The notes under the pieces were generated by a model. That model saw only the letters and a program-made list of their open reading frames with translations, was not told where the DNA came from and searched no databases. A stretch of 29,050 nucleotides of DNA, taken from the NCBI GenBank assembly GCA_019693395.1, contig JAAMXP010004345.1:1-29050 (forward strand), written 5' to 3'. This DNA is from Ettlia oleoabundans (Eukaryota; Chlorophyta; Chlorophyceae; Chlamydomonadales). The translations under genes were made by a program, and so were the position numbers. The number at the start of each line of letters is the position of its first letter. The stretch's first letter is position 1. Of this stretch, positions 1 to 10,298 are shown piece by piece.

Positions 1-16
1 CCCCCGCCCACACCCC

Positions 17-75
17 CACCACACCACACACACACACACACGCACACGCGCGCGCGCGCGCACGCACGCGCACAA
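17..75. repeat. CA/CG dinucleotide microsatellite
   Basis: An alternating purine-pyrimidine tract, first CA repeats and then CG repeats, sits at the end of an EF-G intron about 30 nt before the acceptor at 104-105. Such tracts can adopt Z-DNA and are length-variable. No coding content is seen here. Confidence 0.85.
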
Positions 76-105
76 ATGCCCCTTTCGTGTGTTGCTGTGT
101 CGCAG

Positions 106-1431
106 GCAGGGATATGAGAAGGCAGCACCAACCATTCTTGAGCCAATCATGAATGTGGAGGTAGGCTTTGTAAGAGTGCATGGTGGTCGCTGTAAGGTGA
201 CCTTCTTGATCCAGTCCTGCAACCAACCTGCAGTTTTTCGCCATCTTCGATGCTGCCGCCGCTGCCACATGCCTATAGCTGCTGCCATGTCACATCACCC
301 AGCCAAACACCAACGTGCACCACCGCACAGTGACACCCTTACACCTCTGCCCCATCCACGCATGAATGCGGTTTTTGACTTCTCCTGTTGGGTGCTGCAG
401 ATCACGGCCCCCAGCGAGTTCCAGGGCAACATCATTGGCGACGTTAACCGGCGCAAGGGCATCATCATGGGCAGCGAGCAGGAGGCAGATGACGTCATCA
501 TCAACGTGAGCGCATGGTTGTGGCTCTGGGTTCCGGTGTTCTTTGGCTGGCTTGGGGGCTTGTTACGTTGAGTGGTTATTGTGGATTTGTGGGATGAAGA
601 TATGTAGCTGCTCCATGTCGCTGCGGAATCAGGCTACGTGGGTGTGCACTGAGATCTCGAACCTAGACTGCATGCTGTGTTTTTTGAGATGGTGAGTTGT
701 AGTCAAGGACATATCTGCGATGAGCATGGTGGGCGACATTGTTGCAAAGAGGCTGAACTGGTGGCTGAAATGCCGAGCGCTCCACCTCGCCTGCCCATAC
801 CTGCAGGCACATGTGCCGCTGAACGAGATGTTTGGCTACTCCACAGGACTGCGCAGCATGACTCAGGTGGGTGCTGGTCATGTGCTGGCCTCACACGCAG
901 CACATCAACAGCCTCTGCGAGGCCCTTAAACGGTGCACTGGACTGCAAGCATTATTTGCAGAAGGTCTTCACTTGGATTGAGGCTGGGTTGGGCTGGTTC
1001 GGGGCTTACTCCACCTTTGCTCCCCATGCGCTCTCTCTCTTGTGCCTTCGTCTGCTTCTGCCGATTGCTGAAAGGTGCGCCTTGTGCTTGGTTGAAACCG
1101 CTGCAGGGCAAGGGCGAGTTCACAATGGAGTACCAAGCCCACATGCCCGTGCCAGGTGGGTGGGAAAACAGCAGATGTGTGTAGGAACAATCTTAGGCAG
1201 GGAGCGCGATGTCAATCCCTTCGCTGCCCTCTTTACATTTATTCAAACGTCAGTGATTCTGGCTGGCATGCTGTCCCGCTGCTGACGTAACCATTCTTGA
1301 TTCAGGATGACATGCTGTCCTGCTGCTGACGTGCCATGACCCATTCTTGCTTACCTTGCTCGCCTGCAGCCGACGTCCAGGCGCAACTGACGTCTAACTA
1401 CCGGGCTGCACGCGCAACTGGCAACAAGTAG
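106..1431 (+). CDS. Mitochondrial elongation factor G (mEF-G1), C-terminal part (partial at 5' side)
   Basis: Exons 106-160, 401-505, 807-866, 1107-1155 and 1370-1431 join in phase and end at TAG. Intron donors are GTAGGC, GTGAGC, GTGGGT and GTGGGT; all acceptors end in CAG. The product covers EF-G domains IV-V: a segment with ILEPIMNVE, then SEFQGNIIGDVNRRKG, then VPLNEMFGYSTGLRSMTQ, then GKGEFTMEYQAHM, ending ATGNK. EF-G is the GTPase that moves tRNA and mRNA through the ribosome. The MFGYST..LRSMTQGKGEFTMEY wording matches plant and animal mitochondrial EF-G1 better than bacterial or plastid EF-G, which read more like FGYATQLRSLT. The GTPase domain and the start lie left of the window. Confidence in the family is high; the mitochondrial assignment rests on remembered family wording. 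Confidence 0.9.
1266..1349. repeat. Imperfect direct repeat in the last EF-G intron
   Basis: Two copies of a 34-40 nt unit, at 1266-1299 and 1310-1349. Each reads CATGCTGTCC.GCTGCTGACGT and then CCATTCTTG. The second copy lies just upstream of the acceptor at 1368-1369. The remainder of this intron shows nothing recognisable. Confidence 0.75.
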
Positions 1432-2100
1432 ACAGGGCAACAGGCGCGCAGCCCTGTGGCGGTTGCAGTACGCTCTAGCCGTATCGCTCGCTGCACACTC
1501 AACGCATTCCTCATTAGAAGGCTACAAGTAACTAAACCTCGGCGCAGTTCGCTGACAACTTCTTGTATTTAATGCCAGTCTCATGTGTGTTGGCATCGTC
1601 AGTCATTGGCGCTTGCAATCAGGCTCCCTCATCAGTTTCGTTGCTGCTCATCGCCCATATACCTTGGGCAACATTTGACCTGATTCCCAAAGCTCTGCAA
1701 GCCGCTGGACAGGGATGTTACCTCTTTCAAATAACAGGCAGTGTCACACCACATTCCATGCACAGTCGACACGCGCAGGACAGCGGTCGTTGCGCCCTTT
1801 GGCGCCCTTGCAGCACCCACTTTGCTGAACAAAGTATAAGACATTCCCCAGTTATGCCTCCACTGTATCAGCACTATAAAAGAAACGCCATATTTACTGG
1901 GTGGCCAGGCTGCTGGTTTTTGCTGGCTATATTGCTTGGCCAGCGCTTGCTGCCGTCCTCTGCGTCGCCCGGACACTGAACCAGCCGGCGGTGCCGAAGA
2001 TGCAGTTGAAGCTGGCAGGGGTAGCAACAGGAGTAGCGGCGACAGCACTAACATCCAGAGGACCGATGCTATTGGCAGCAGCGGGGCCGCCGCTTCCGGC
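1432..2100. other. Intergenic region between EF-G and the first MYND-type gene
   Basis: Holds the EF-G 3' untranslated region and presumably the 5' region of the next gene. The reading frame of the next gene stays open back to about 1840, after a TAA at 1837-1839, but has no in-frame ATG before 2101. An unrecognised upstream exon is possible. No RNA gene or repeat was recognised. Confidence 0.5.
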
Positions 2101-3338
2101 ATGCTGGGCCCAAGCAGTAGCGGCAGCACTCCTATGTCAGCTGTGTATGACAACCTTGACAGAGCATTGGATATCACTCTCTATATATGGTTCATCTCAC
2201 ACAAACATGTAGGTCATGGGTCATGCAGTGGTTTGCAAGTGTTGGGGTTTGGCCTCAAAGCAGTGTCGCTGCTGTTGCAGCCGGCCTGGCACGCGACAGT
2301 CAGCACCCATTTGGAGCAGCATGGCGGGCTGCTTACCTTCAAGCAGTTGCAGTACCTCTGCTATACCTCAGTGCTCATGGCCACAGACGGCATACTGGAG
2401 CATAGGAGCTGGTTTACCAGCCGTGCGTCTGAGGCTATGCTGCAGGACCTGGTGCCCCAATGGAGGGCCTGGCTTCCCCCACTGCAGGTGACAGAACAAA
2501 ACTTGGCAGCGGCTAAGGCGGTGCGCTGCAAGAGCCTCGTACAGATGCTGGGATTAGAGCCATACAACCCTCTCAGTCGCTTCACAGCAGGGCAAGTATG
2601 TAGCCGCAACGAGGACAGCCACAGAGCAGCACTTCAGTGCCTACGAGCTTCTCAGGTGGGGAAGCAGCTGGGCAGCAACGCCTGGAATGTACGAGGCGCC
2701 TCGGCAGCATCAGTGGCAGCAGCACTGTACAAGGAGCCAGCGAGATCTGGTGTCGCCGCTGATCTGGATGCTGCGGATGCAATCTCTGAATTGCAGCAGG
2801 CTCTGAAGCGCCCCAAATCCCTGCTGCCAGATGCGTGAGTGTATCGTCTAACCAGCAAGCTAAAGCAGACAGAGCAACTGCAGCCTGTTGTGGTTGCACA
2901 CCTGCATTCCAGAGACGGCACTCGTTTGCATGGCGACAGCTCAGCAGCCGCACTGGTAGCAGCTGTGGAGCAGTCTGAAGGGGCCTGTCTGGCCGAAGGA
3001 ATCTGTCCAGTTCCAATCTGTGCTTTTTGCAAAAAGTTGTCGGCAGCGCTGCAAGCAAGCGAAGTACTGCAGGCGGGGCAAGTCATGTTCCTTGGGCGCT
3101 TGATCTACTGACCCTAACTGATTATAACTGCCAGCACTCCGCCCCTTTGTTGTCTACTGTGCTCGAAGCCGTCCCTGCTTACGCGCTGCCATCAGCCTCC
3201 TCATGTGTGCGCAAGTCAAACTTTCCAGAACTGCATCTTGTTGCATTTTCCTCATGATTGCCCATTTGTGTGCCATGCAGCCGTGAGTGCCAGGTGGCGC
3301 ACTGGAAGCAGCACAAGCGGGAGTGCACACCCGCGTGA
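2101..3338 (+). CDS. Helical-repeat/MYND-type protein, copy 1 (5'-shortened, MYND finger disrupted)
   Basis: A paralogue of the next gene. It lacks the counterpart of that protein's first ~195 residues, and the first in-frame ATG is at 2101. Matching blocks include LKAVSLLLQPAWHATV versus RKAVELLSHPGWQATI, LTFKQLQYLC versus FTFNQLRYVC, and LKRPKSLLPDA versus LKRCRRLLPDM. The in-frame TGA at 2836 lies inside a strong GTGAGT donor; splicing 2835-2912 (78 nt, acceptor CATTCCAG) restores the frame. The MYND finger begins with CAFCKK at about 3019, but the segment up to the YC pair is 17 nt shorter than in copy 2 and changes frame. The next donor would be GC (GCGGGG at 3073). The finger's second half is intact at 3281-3338 (CQVAHWKQHKREC, then TGA) but is reached out of frame. 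Either a decaying copy or a gene with a splice pattern I cannot see. Confidence 0.5.
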
Positions 3339-3339
3339 T

Positions 3340-4289
3340 GGCGGCCGCCTGCTGCTGGCGACTGTGGAGTGCGTTTGACACGCAACTCTTGAGGGCTGAT
3401 GCAGCACCAGAGCCTCGCCCAACGTCTCCAGCTGGCAGGGCAGCAGGACAGAGAAGATGGGCGGGCACCAGCATGCAGCTCGAGACCTTTGCTACTTTTC
3501 GCATTCTTCCCGTGTCATTTTTCTGCCAGTTAGTGATCCCTTACAATGTAATCATGACTCATCTCTTGATCAAGGCTCTAGATAGCATACCTTCCGCCGC
3601 TCACTGTGGAAAGTCATTTGTGCGGTCCCCCTTCTGCATAGCATGTGCTCGTCAGCTCCATTGCCTTCACCAATATAAGTGCTGATGCCATCTAGCTTTC
3701 GCATCCCCCAGCTATGCATGGTGTATCTCTAACCTAAGCTGTGCAATCCAAGAGCAGCAATGAGCATGGGTGTTGGTTGAATACAAGCGGCAAGATGGCC
3801 ACATGGTTGCTATATCCCGAGGAGGTGGGGACCCTGGCAGATCCTGCTAGGCAAAGCAATGTCAAACACCTGCAATGCGACAAGTTGGGTTGTCGCCCTC
3901 CAAGGCTGGGAGTTTGGCTGGCGTCCCTGTTGCATGGTATCTGCAACGCTGCCGCCAGATTCGTCCTGCCGCTGCTGCCGCCACTATCAGCCGCCGCCGA
4001 TGTCCAGGTGCCCGAGGCGGTCAACCAGCGACTATAATGTAAGTCTCGTTGTTCCAATGCAGTGAATGGCTGGGAGATAACAGACAGACCCGGCTTTGGG
4101 CTGGCCGTTGTCTTTCTACCTCTCGGACGCCTCCCATGGCTCCGACTTCCCCTTCCTTCCGCACTCGAATTTGCAATGCGCCCTTAAGCCCTGCCAGCAG
4201 CCGAGGAAAGCCTACGTAGGACCGAACGCGCCGCGCACGAGCAAACCCTGTGCAACCAGCGCACCAGCAAGGCGCTCCAGCAAAGGACC
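3340..4289. other. Spacer between the two MYND-type paralogues
   Basis: 3339-3475 is alignable with the sequence after the stop of copy 2 (6072-6216), so it is a duplicated 3' untranslated region. TGTAA, the usual green-algal poly(A) signal, occurs at 3547-3551, 209 nt after the copy 1 stop. From about 3700 to 4290 only short ORFs without family resemblance are seen. This part probably contains the promoter and 5' untranslated region of copy 2. A frame open from 4188 up to the ATG at 4290 leaves room for an unrecognised upstream coding exon. Confidence 0.5.
3547..3551 (+). terminator. Candidate TGTAA poly(A) signal of MYND-type copy 1
   Basis: TGTAA is the poly(A) signal in Chlamydomonas and relatives. 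It lies about 210 nt after the stop of copy 1. Most other genes here have no TGTAA at a convincing distance, so its use in this organism is uncertain. Confidence 0.3.
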
Positions 4290-6071
4290 ATGCAGCAGCA
4301 ACAGGGGCGGCAGCAGCCAGAGCTGCAGCAGGAGCCACCCATGCTGCCGCCGTCGCCGCAGGCGGCCAGCCAACCTCAACAGCCGCAGCCAGCGCAGCAG
4401 CCTGGACAGCTGCGGGGAATTGAGTTCCTCCTGCGCCCCTACAAGCGGGCGGCAGCAGTGCCAGCTGAGCAGCGCAGCGCTGACGTGGCAGCATTTGTGG
4501 AGGGATGGCAGCTGATGAAGGAGATAGAACAGCTGCTGCCTCTCACGGGCAATGGCAAGCCAGCACTACCAGACACGCCTAAGGCGCGACAGCGGGTGAT
4601 GCAGGCGATATTCAAAGCTGCAGGCGCCGAGTACCTTTGCCCAGAGCCCTATCCAGGCGTCATTCCCGCAGCAGATCACTTTGCGGTTTATCTGCCCTAT
4701 CTTGTCCAGCACTTGGAGCGGTTTCCACCAAACCCTGCGGGCAGTTCCCTCCCCACAGCTTCTACAAATGCAGCCAGGAACAGCAGGGCCAGAGGCACAG
4801 GCAGCGGCAGGCGCAGCGGCAGAAGCGGCAGCTGGAGCGATGGGGCTTCTTTTGCCCAAGAGAAGCGCAGCAGCGAGCTTGTTCTGATCATGCTTTACTG
4901 GCAACTGGCAAACATTCAAGCAGATCACGGTCAGTGCAGAGGCTCCAATGCCTTGTGCCACGCTCGCAAAGCTGTGGAGCTTCTGTCCCATCCCGGCTGG
5001 CAGGCAACTATTCGCAGTCAGCTGAAGCAGCACGGCAGCCCGTTCACCTTCAACCAGTTGCGGTATGTGTGCTTCCTAACCTTGGACAGGGCGGCACATG
5101 CCATGGAAGTGAGGCAGCAGGCAGTTTCAGGCACAGCTGGCCAGCAGGGCGATGGCCTTGCGCCTCACATGGCCATGCACACCCAGCAGATTAGCGTGCC
5201 AGCGGAGCAACTTGCACAGTGCCGCATGGAAGCAGCCAGTGCCATGCTTGAGCTGGACCCCCACAGCCCACGCAGTCACTACGCCTCTGGCCACGTGGCA
5301 GCTAGCGCCAATGATCCGTGCGAAGCTGCTGATCACTTCATGCGCACCCTCGAGCTGGGGCGGGAGCAGCGCAGCGATTATTGGGTGGCGCTTGGAGCCT
5401 CCTTGGCACTGCTGAATGCCCTTACAGCAAATGAAGCGGGCCTCGATCACAGAGCTGTAGCCCAAGCAGCCTTGGACGCGCTGCCGGAAGCTGAGGAGGC
5501 ACTGAAGCGCTGTAGGCGCCTGTTGCCAGACATGTGGCTTCACACACCTTCCTGCTATGTCTCGAGCGCGCAGCATGCACGGGCACTTCACTCAACGGCT
5601 ATGATTATCAACTCTGACGGCAGCCTGGGGAACAGCAGAGCAGCTTTCGATGCTGTCCTGGCCGAGGTTCAGTCAGCCAGTGGTCCCACAGCTGCCATTC
5701 CAGCCCTCCGTTGCGATGGCTGTCGCAAGCCTACCTTCGGCCTACAAGGCTGCGCGCGATGCAGGAAGGTCAAATACTGCAGGTGGGTACTGCAGCAGCT
5801 TCTTGGCAGCTGATATGTTTGATATTGAACCTGGCAGTGCGCTGGGCTGGATTGTTGTTCACTTCAAGGTTGGGACAGCCATCATATTTCCAGTGCTGAC
5901 GCCAGGGGCTGATTGCATATTGTGCCATCAACCGCGTGCTATTAACACCCAGAACTCCCCACCTGCACAAACATTGCTACTCAATGCCGATGCTCGTTCA
6001 TCTGGACATGCAATCGTGATTGCCAGAAGGCGCACTGGAAGCAGCACAAGCGGGAGTGCACGCCAGCATGA
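4290..6071 (+). CDS. Helical-repeat protein with C-terminal MYND zinc finger, copy 2
   Basis: Exon 1 is 4290-5782 and exon 2 is 6014-6071, giving about 516 residues. The ATG at 4290 is the first in frame after a TAA near 4185. The N-terminus is Gln/Pro-rich (residues 1-40). Residues ~40-470 are mostly Ala/Leu-rich helices, with an Arg/Ser/Gly-rich linker near 165-190. A MYND zinc finger occupies the C-terminus: C475-x2-C478, C-x2-C, YC497, then CQKAHW, HK and a final Cys. MYND fingers bind proline-rich partners, and in SMYD-type proteins they sit beside a methyltransferase domain; no SET motif is visible here, so function is unknown. To join the halves of the finger in frame (YC-S-R-D-C) the intron must be 5783-6013, which starts GTGGGT but ends CAA rather than CAG. 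Copy 1 has the expected CAG at the same place. Confidence 0.75.
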
Positions 6072-6662
6072 TGGCGGCAGCTTGCTGCTGGGAACTGTGG
6101 AGCGTCACAGTAAGGTCAATAACGTCAGCAGCAAACGCGATGCTTCAGGTCCGCATCTGCCAGCCTGCCGGGCCTGCCTCTGGAATGGGGCACTTTGTCA
6201 AGGAAGATGAGCGGGCACCATTGGTAGCACCCCAGTTCTCCTCCTGTTTTCCTCTCTGCCTTTTGATTGCGGCCATGTTTCACTCCTGCCTTCCCGCGCA
6301 TTGTCTTGAGATAGCCATGCCTGCCCTGCAAAACTCTTTCTGGAACCACCCGCCTGCATGTCATTTTGCTGAACCAGTTTCACCAGCTCGTGAGCCACTG
6401 ATTGCTTCAGCAGGTGCCGCTCCTACCGCCACCATGGCACTTAAAACCCCTTGTGACCGGTGCCTGTTCTACGTCTGGTTCAGGAAGCAGCACTTCATAC
6501 TAGTTTAGAATGCAGCGCTCTCACCACGCTAGTAGGCACCCACTTGCCAGCAGGAAGTTCGATCGCTCATGCAGCACCGCTAGCGTTGGAATCATTAGCG
6601 CCCGCGGCGGCCGCGGCATTGGAAGGAGATCTCGTAGACCTCAGCTACTTGATGAGCACTCG
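6072..6662. other. Convergent 3' region between MYND-type copy 2 and trehalase
   Basis: The first ~145 nt are homologous to the sequence after the copy 1 stop (3339-3475), including a shared GATGGCGGC..C and a shared GGGCGGGCACCA-like end. The rest shows no gene, RNA or clear poly(A) signal. Confidence 0.5.
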
Positions 6663-9600
6663 CTACCAGTCCCTTGCATTATGTTGCTGGCTAGGAGAAG
6701 CATGGTCGCTCATCCCATACCGCTCCAGCAGAAGCAGCGCCACGCCGTTGGTCCAGCCAAAGCCATCCACGCACTCATACTCGCCGCCGCCACCTGGCAC
6801 GCCCGCCTGGCGGGCATCAAACTTCTCAAAGTTGCGCCCGCTCCTCTGCCAGGCCGTGTATGCAGTGTGCAAGTACTGCTGAGCAAGCGCAGCCGCCAGC
6901 TGCAGTGAGGAAAGGAACCGCCAGGAGCAGCGAAGCACACTATAAACGACATGTGTGGCAGGCCATAGCCACCGGTGGTGGCCGGGGGGCCGCAGAGGCG
7001 GAGTAGTTGGATTCGTGTTGGCACTGGCGGGGCGGATTGCATGGAGTTGTTGCAGCAGCAGAGAACCTGGAGGCAGCAGCAGGGCAATGCGGCGGCAGCA
7101 GGGCAATGCGGCGGCAGCAGGGCAAGGCAGCAGCGGCAGGGCACGGCGGCAGCGGCAGGGCAAGGCGGCAGCAGCACGGCAAGGGCAACACAGCAGACAG
7201 CACTGCAAGGGTGCGGCACTGGCTGGCCCTCAACAGAAGCAATGTAAGCACCACCGCAGATACCAATGCTATGCCCACGCCGCACCTTGCCGCCGGCCTC
7301 TCCTCCGTACTCCCGACACCCCTCCAGCAGCATGCAGGTTACTGGCGGCCAGCTATTGGGCCAATCCCACTGCTGTCCAGTCTCACACAGGCTCACAGCC
7401 AGCCCTGCTGCCTGGATCAAGCCAGACTGCTGCAGTGATGCCACTGCCGCTGCTGCCTGAGGGCTGCCGGCAGGGGCGCAGCCGCAATAAAGGGGCACCC
7501 AGTTGGAGGCCGCCATGACTGAGCTCTGGATGAACCCGTGGCTCTCTGCTCTGTACTCGGCCTGGCCGCTGCTTGAAGCAGCCGAGTGCTGATGTGCTGC
7601 GCTGCTCGGGATGCTGCTGACGCTGCTGAGGCCGCCACCGTCGCGAGGGCTCCTTGCCGGTCCATCCGCTGCTGCCCCGGCTGCACCTTCTGCAGCAGCT
7701 ACCGCCCCGCCCGCCCCTTCTGCGGCAGCACCACCATCAGCGCTGTGCTGGATCCCCAGCACCAAATCACGCCACTGGCTGCCCGCCTCATCCCACAGCA
7801 GTGATTGGATGGCTGCCAGCCGCAGCTGTGCATGCTGTGCAAAGCTCGCCGCCAGCTCAGCCTCACCCAGCTCCGTCGCAGAGGCTGCAATGTTGCGCTC
7901 CATCTGCACTTGCCAGATTGGGAAGGGCACAATTAGATAGATTGGGAAGCCCTTCGTGACGGCACAGGCTGGGTTGTTGCCAGGGCCTGCCCCAGCTGAA
8001 CGCAGCAAGCCGGAATCGAAGCACAAACAGTGGGCAACACAACAGCTGGCGCGGCTGCGAGTAAGGCTTTATGCGCTTACAATCACAATATTGAGCGTTA
8101 CACATGCTGAATCCACAGTAAGTGACGAGCATGCTAGCACACCTGATACAGAAAGGCGTTGAGGTCAGCAGGCACGACACGCGTGGTCCGACAGCTGCGC
8201 AGGCTGTTGCCGTCCACCAGCCAGCGGGACGAGAAGTCCCAGCCGGATTCAGCGGCGCTCGCCAGCTCACGCCACAGGGCTGCTGCTGCGGATGGCTCCA
8301 GGCCCTCCGCAGTGGCCAAATCCTCCCTGCGATTTTAACCTCACAACACAAATTTTATGTATGGGTCTGCTGACACTGTGCCCTGTAAGGTGCTGTTGGT
8401 AGCTGCTCACAACAACGATAAGCAGCAGCTGCTTCTTCAATGCAGCAAATGCAGCACCACATATACCTGTACGACTCTGGCCGGGGCTGGTCCGAATCTG
8501 CCCAATACCGCGACAGTCGGTGGATTTGCCCGTCTGCACCTTGCAGCAACACCTGCAAAGCAGCGGGAAAGGGCACATAAAAAGCGCATGTGCATACTGG
8601 GAAATATCGTGGTGCAGTCCTTAAAAAGCATCTTTGGTATCATAAAGGCAGAGGTGTGCAAGTCACGGCAAGCCAGAACCACATGCAAGTGCAGCACCTC
8701 ATCTTGTGGCTGTTTGAGGCATACCTGTTTATGGCCTGACGTCCAGTAGCGGTGCTCCTGCACCAGAGCAGGTACCGCCCGCCGCAGCAGTGCTGCATCC
8801 GGTGCCGCGGCATGCAAGGCAGCCACCATCTGCACGAAAGAAGGAGCGGGCACAACCTGGCAATATGTCAAGCATACTGACATACACTTGAACACCAACA
8901 TGACCATGTGCGGCAGTGGCATCTTATGCAAGCTACCCACGCCGCGACCTCTGCCAGACAATGCACTGTGCTGAACCAGCTGCACTAATCGACGTAAATA
9001 CGCAGCAGGGCGGCGTGCAGCAACAGCGAAAGTCACACAAGGGTTGAAGGGGTGGGCGGGGTTTACGTGCCTGGCTGAGCAACGGTGGCTGTGAGCGGTT
9101 CAGGTAGTACGAGCGCAGGCCGTTTGGCATGAAGCCGTGCTGCTCCACCATGCCCAGCATGTTGCTAACCACACCCTGAGGACCGGGCATAGCGCGGCAT
9201 AGCGTGCACAGCATTGCATAGCGTTACATAGCATGGCATGGCATAGCATGGCCTGCTTAGACATATCGAGCAACCATGCCCACGCCAACTACATTAGTAG
9301 CACGCAAAGTCCTCGAGGCAGCCATGGCAGGCATTGCCAGCTTGAGTCATGCGTCCCGAGAACAGCCTGCGCCCCGACAGCAGCCAGAACCCTAACGTTC
9401 TGCACTCCACAGCCCCCTGCTTGCCTGCGCCAGCTCAAGCAGCCCGCATGTCAGCAGGCCCCGCAGCACCCAGAAGCTGTCCCAGTAGTAGTTCTCCCTG
9501 AAGCGTGCCCCAGGTATGATAAAGGGCCGTGGGTGCGGCGGCAGCAGCAGCGTGTGGCGGTCTGGGTGGGCCGCGACATGGGGGGTTGCCTGCGGGTATG

Positions 9601-10298
9601 GCACGAATGAGTGCCGACCGTTTTGAACCAAGGAGAACGTTGAATGGCAAAGCTTACGACAAGAACAAGGTCAAACTTTGCCATACATAACACAACGACA
9701 AGGTCAACAAGAGGGTGCATGCAGAGGCATGCTGAGAGAGAAGGTTGAGAGAGGCAACGGCAGCTGATCACCAACCGAAGCGCTCATGGGCCTTGGAGGC
9801 TGCTGACCAACCTCACCTCTCTGCACAAAGCGCCCCACATGCGGTACAGACTATCAGCCCATTGCCGTACTTCATGCTGGGTCACGAGCGGCAGCCAGGT
9901 GGTGGGTGGGCCTGCTGCTAGGTGCGGTATAGTGACCGGTCGCAAGTCGGATTCCACAGGCAGTAGCCAGTGCTGGCAGAATTGTTGAAGAGCCTTGTGG
10001 TGTTCCAGTGGCTCTGCCGTTGCGTCTGGAAGCTGCAGGGCTGCAAAGGCTGCGGCGACTTGCTCGGGCGGCGCGGCAAGCGGCATGTCCCTGCACCCAA
10101 GGGCAGCACCAGGTGGTGGTGTGTGTCGGTGTGGCGGGAGTGATGTCAAAAGGTCTTCGGCTGACCGGGCGGCATGTCGCATCACGTGCTGCGCACTCAC
10201 ACCAGGGTCTTGCTGTCGGGAAACAGCCGAGCGGCCTGCACTGCATGAAAAAGAGGCGCCACCAGCGCCGTACCCCGCAGGTGCGGCGCCTCAATCAT
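6663..10298 (-). CDS. Alpha,alpha-trehalase, GH37 family (complete, nine exons)
   Basis: Exons in transcript order: 10298-10201, 10090-9817, 9589-9425, 9175-9071, 8829-8725, 8552-8467, 8326-8143, 7903-7286, 6899-6663. All phases close, giving 623 residues. The enzyme hydrolyses trehalose to two glucose molecules. Visible family marks: LFPDSKTLVDMPL (residues ~26-38); signature 1, PGARFRENYYWDSFW (150-164); SYYLNRSQPP; ESGWDFSSRW with D308 at the position of the catalytic acid (Asp312 in E. coli); signature 2, QWDWPNSWPP (517-526); and GGGGEYECVDGFGWTNGV with E585 at the place of the catalytic base (Glu496 in E. coli). The start ATG follows an in-frame TGA closely. No signal peptide is seen, so a cytosolic enzyme is likely. 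Introns 3 and 4 need GC donors (GCAAGC, GCACGT). A low-complexity Ala/Gly/Ser insert of ~70 residues precedes signature 2. Divergent from the phosphatase gene at 10552. Confidence 0.95.
7072..7192. repeat. GCAGCAGGGCAAxGCGGCG tandem array in the last trehalase intron
   Basis: About six imperfect copies of an 18-20 nt unit in the 386-nt intron 8 (6900-7285). Unit wording varies (GGCAAUGCGGC, GGCACGGCGGC, GGCAAGGCGGC in DNA form). It reads as Cys/Ala/Leu-rich peptide in wrong frames, which explains the open frames here. It is not coding. Confidence 0.75.
9186..9255. repeat. GCATAGC / GCATGGC short tandem repeat in trehalase intron 3
   Basis: Repeated CATAGC(G/A) and CATGGC units starting about ten bases inside the intron from the exon 4 acceptor. 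Variable-length intronic repeat with no coding content. Confidence 0.7.

Noticed and set aside
2836..2838. In-frame TGA as a nonsense mutation in MYND-type copy 1
   Set aside because: It overlaps a strong GTGAGT donor, and a 78-nt intron with a good acceptor restores the frame that matches copy 2, so an intron explains it better.
3741..4037. A 98-codon frame upstream of MYND-type copy 2
   Set aside because: It starts at GTG, has no family resemblance and no clear splice link to the gene; probably leader sequence.
6710..8026. A single 438-codon minus-strand reading frame as one trehalase exon
   Set aside because: Only 7286-7903 of it reads as trehalase. The left part is the repeat-rich last intron, and the conserved C-terminus lies in another frame with exact splice phase.
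8437..9036. A 199-codon frame on the trehalase strand as one exon
   Set aside because: Only 8725-8829 matches trehalase; the rest is intron or lies out of frame with the next trehalase exon.
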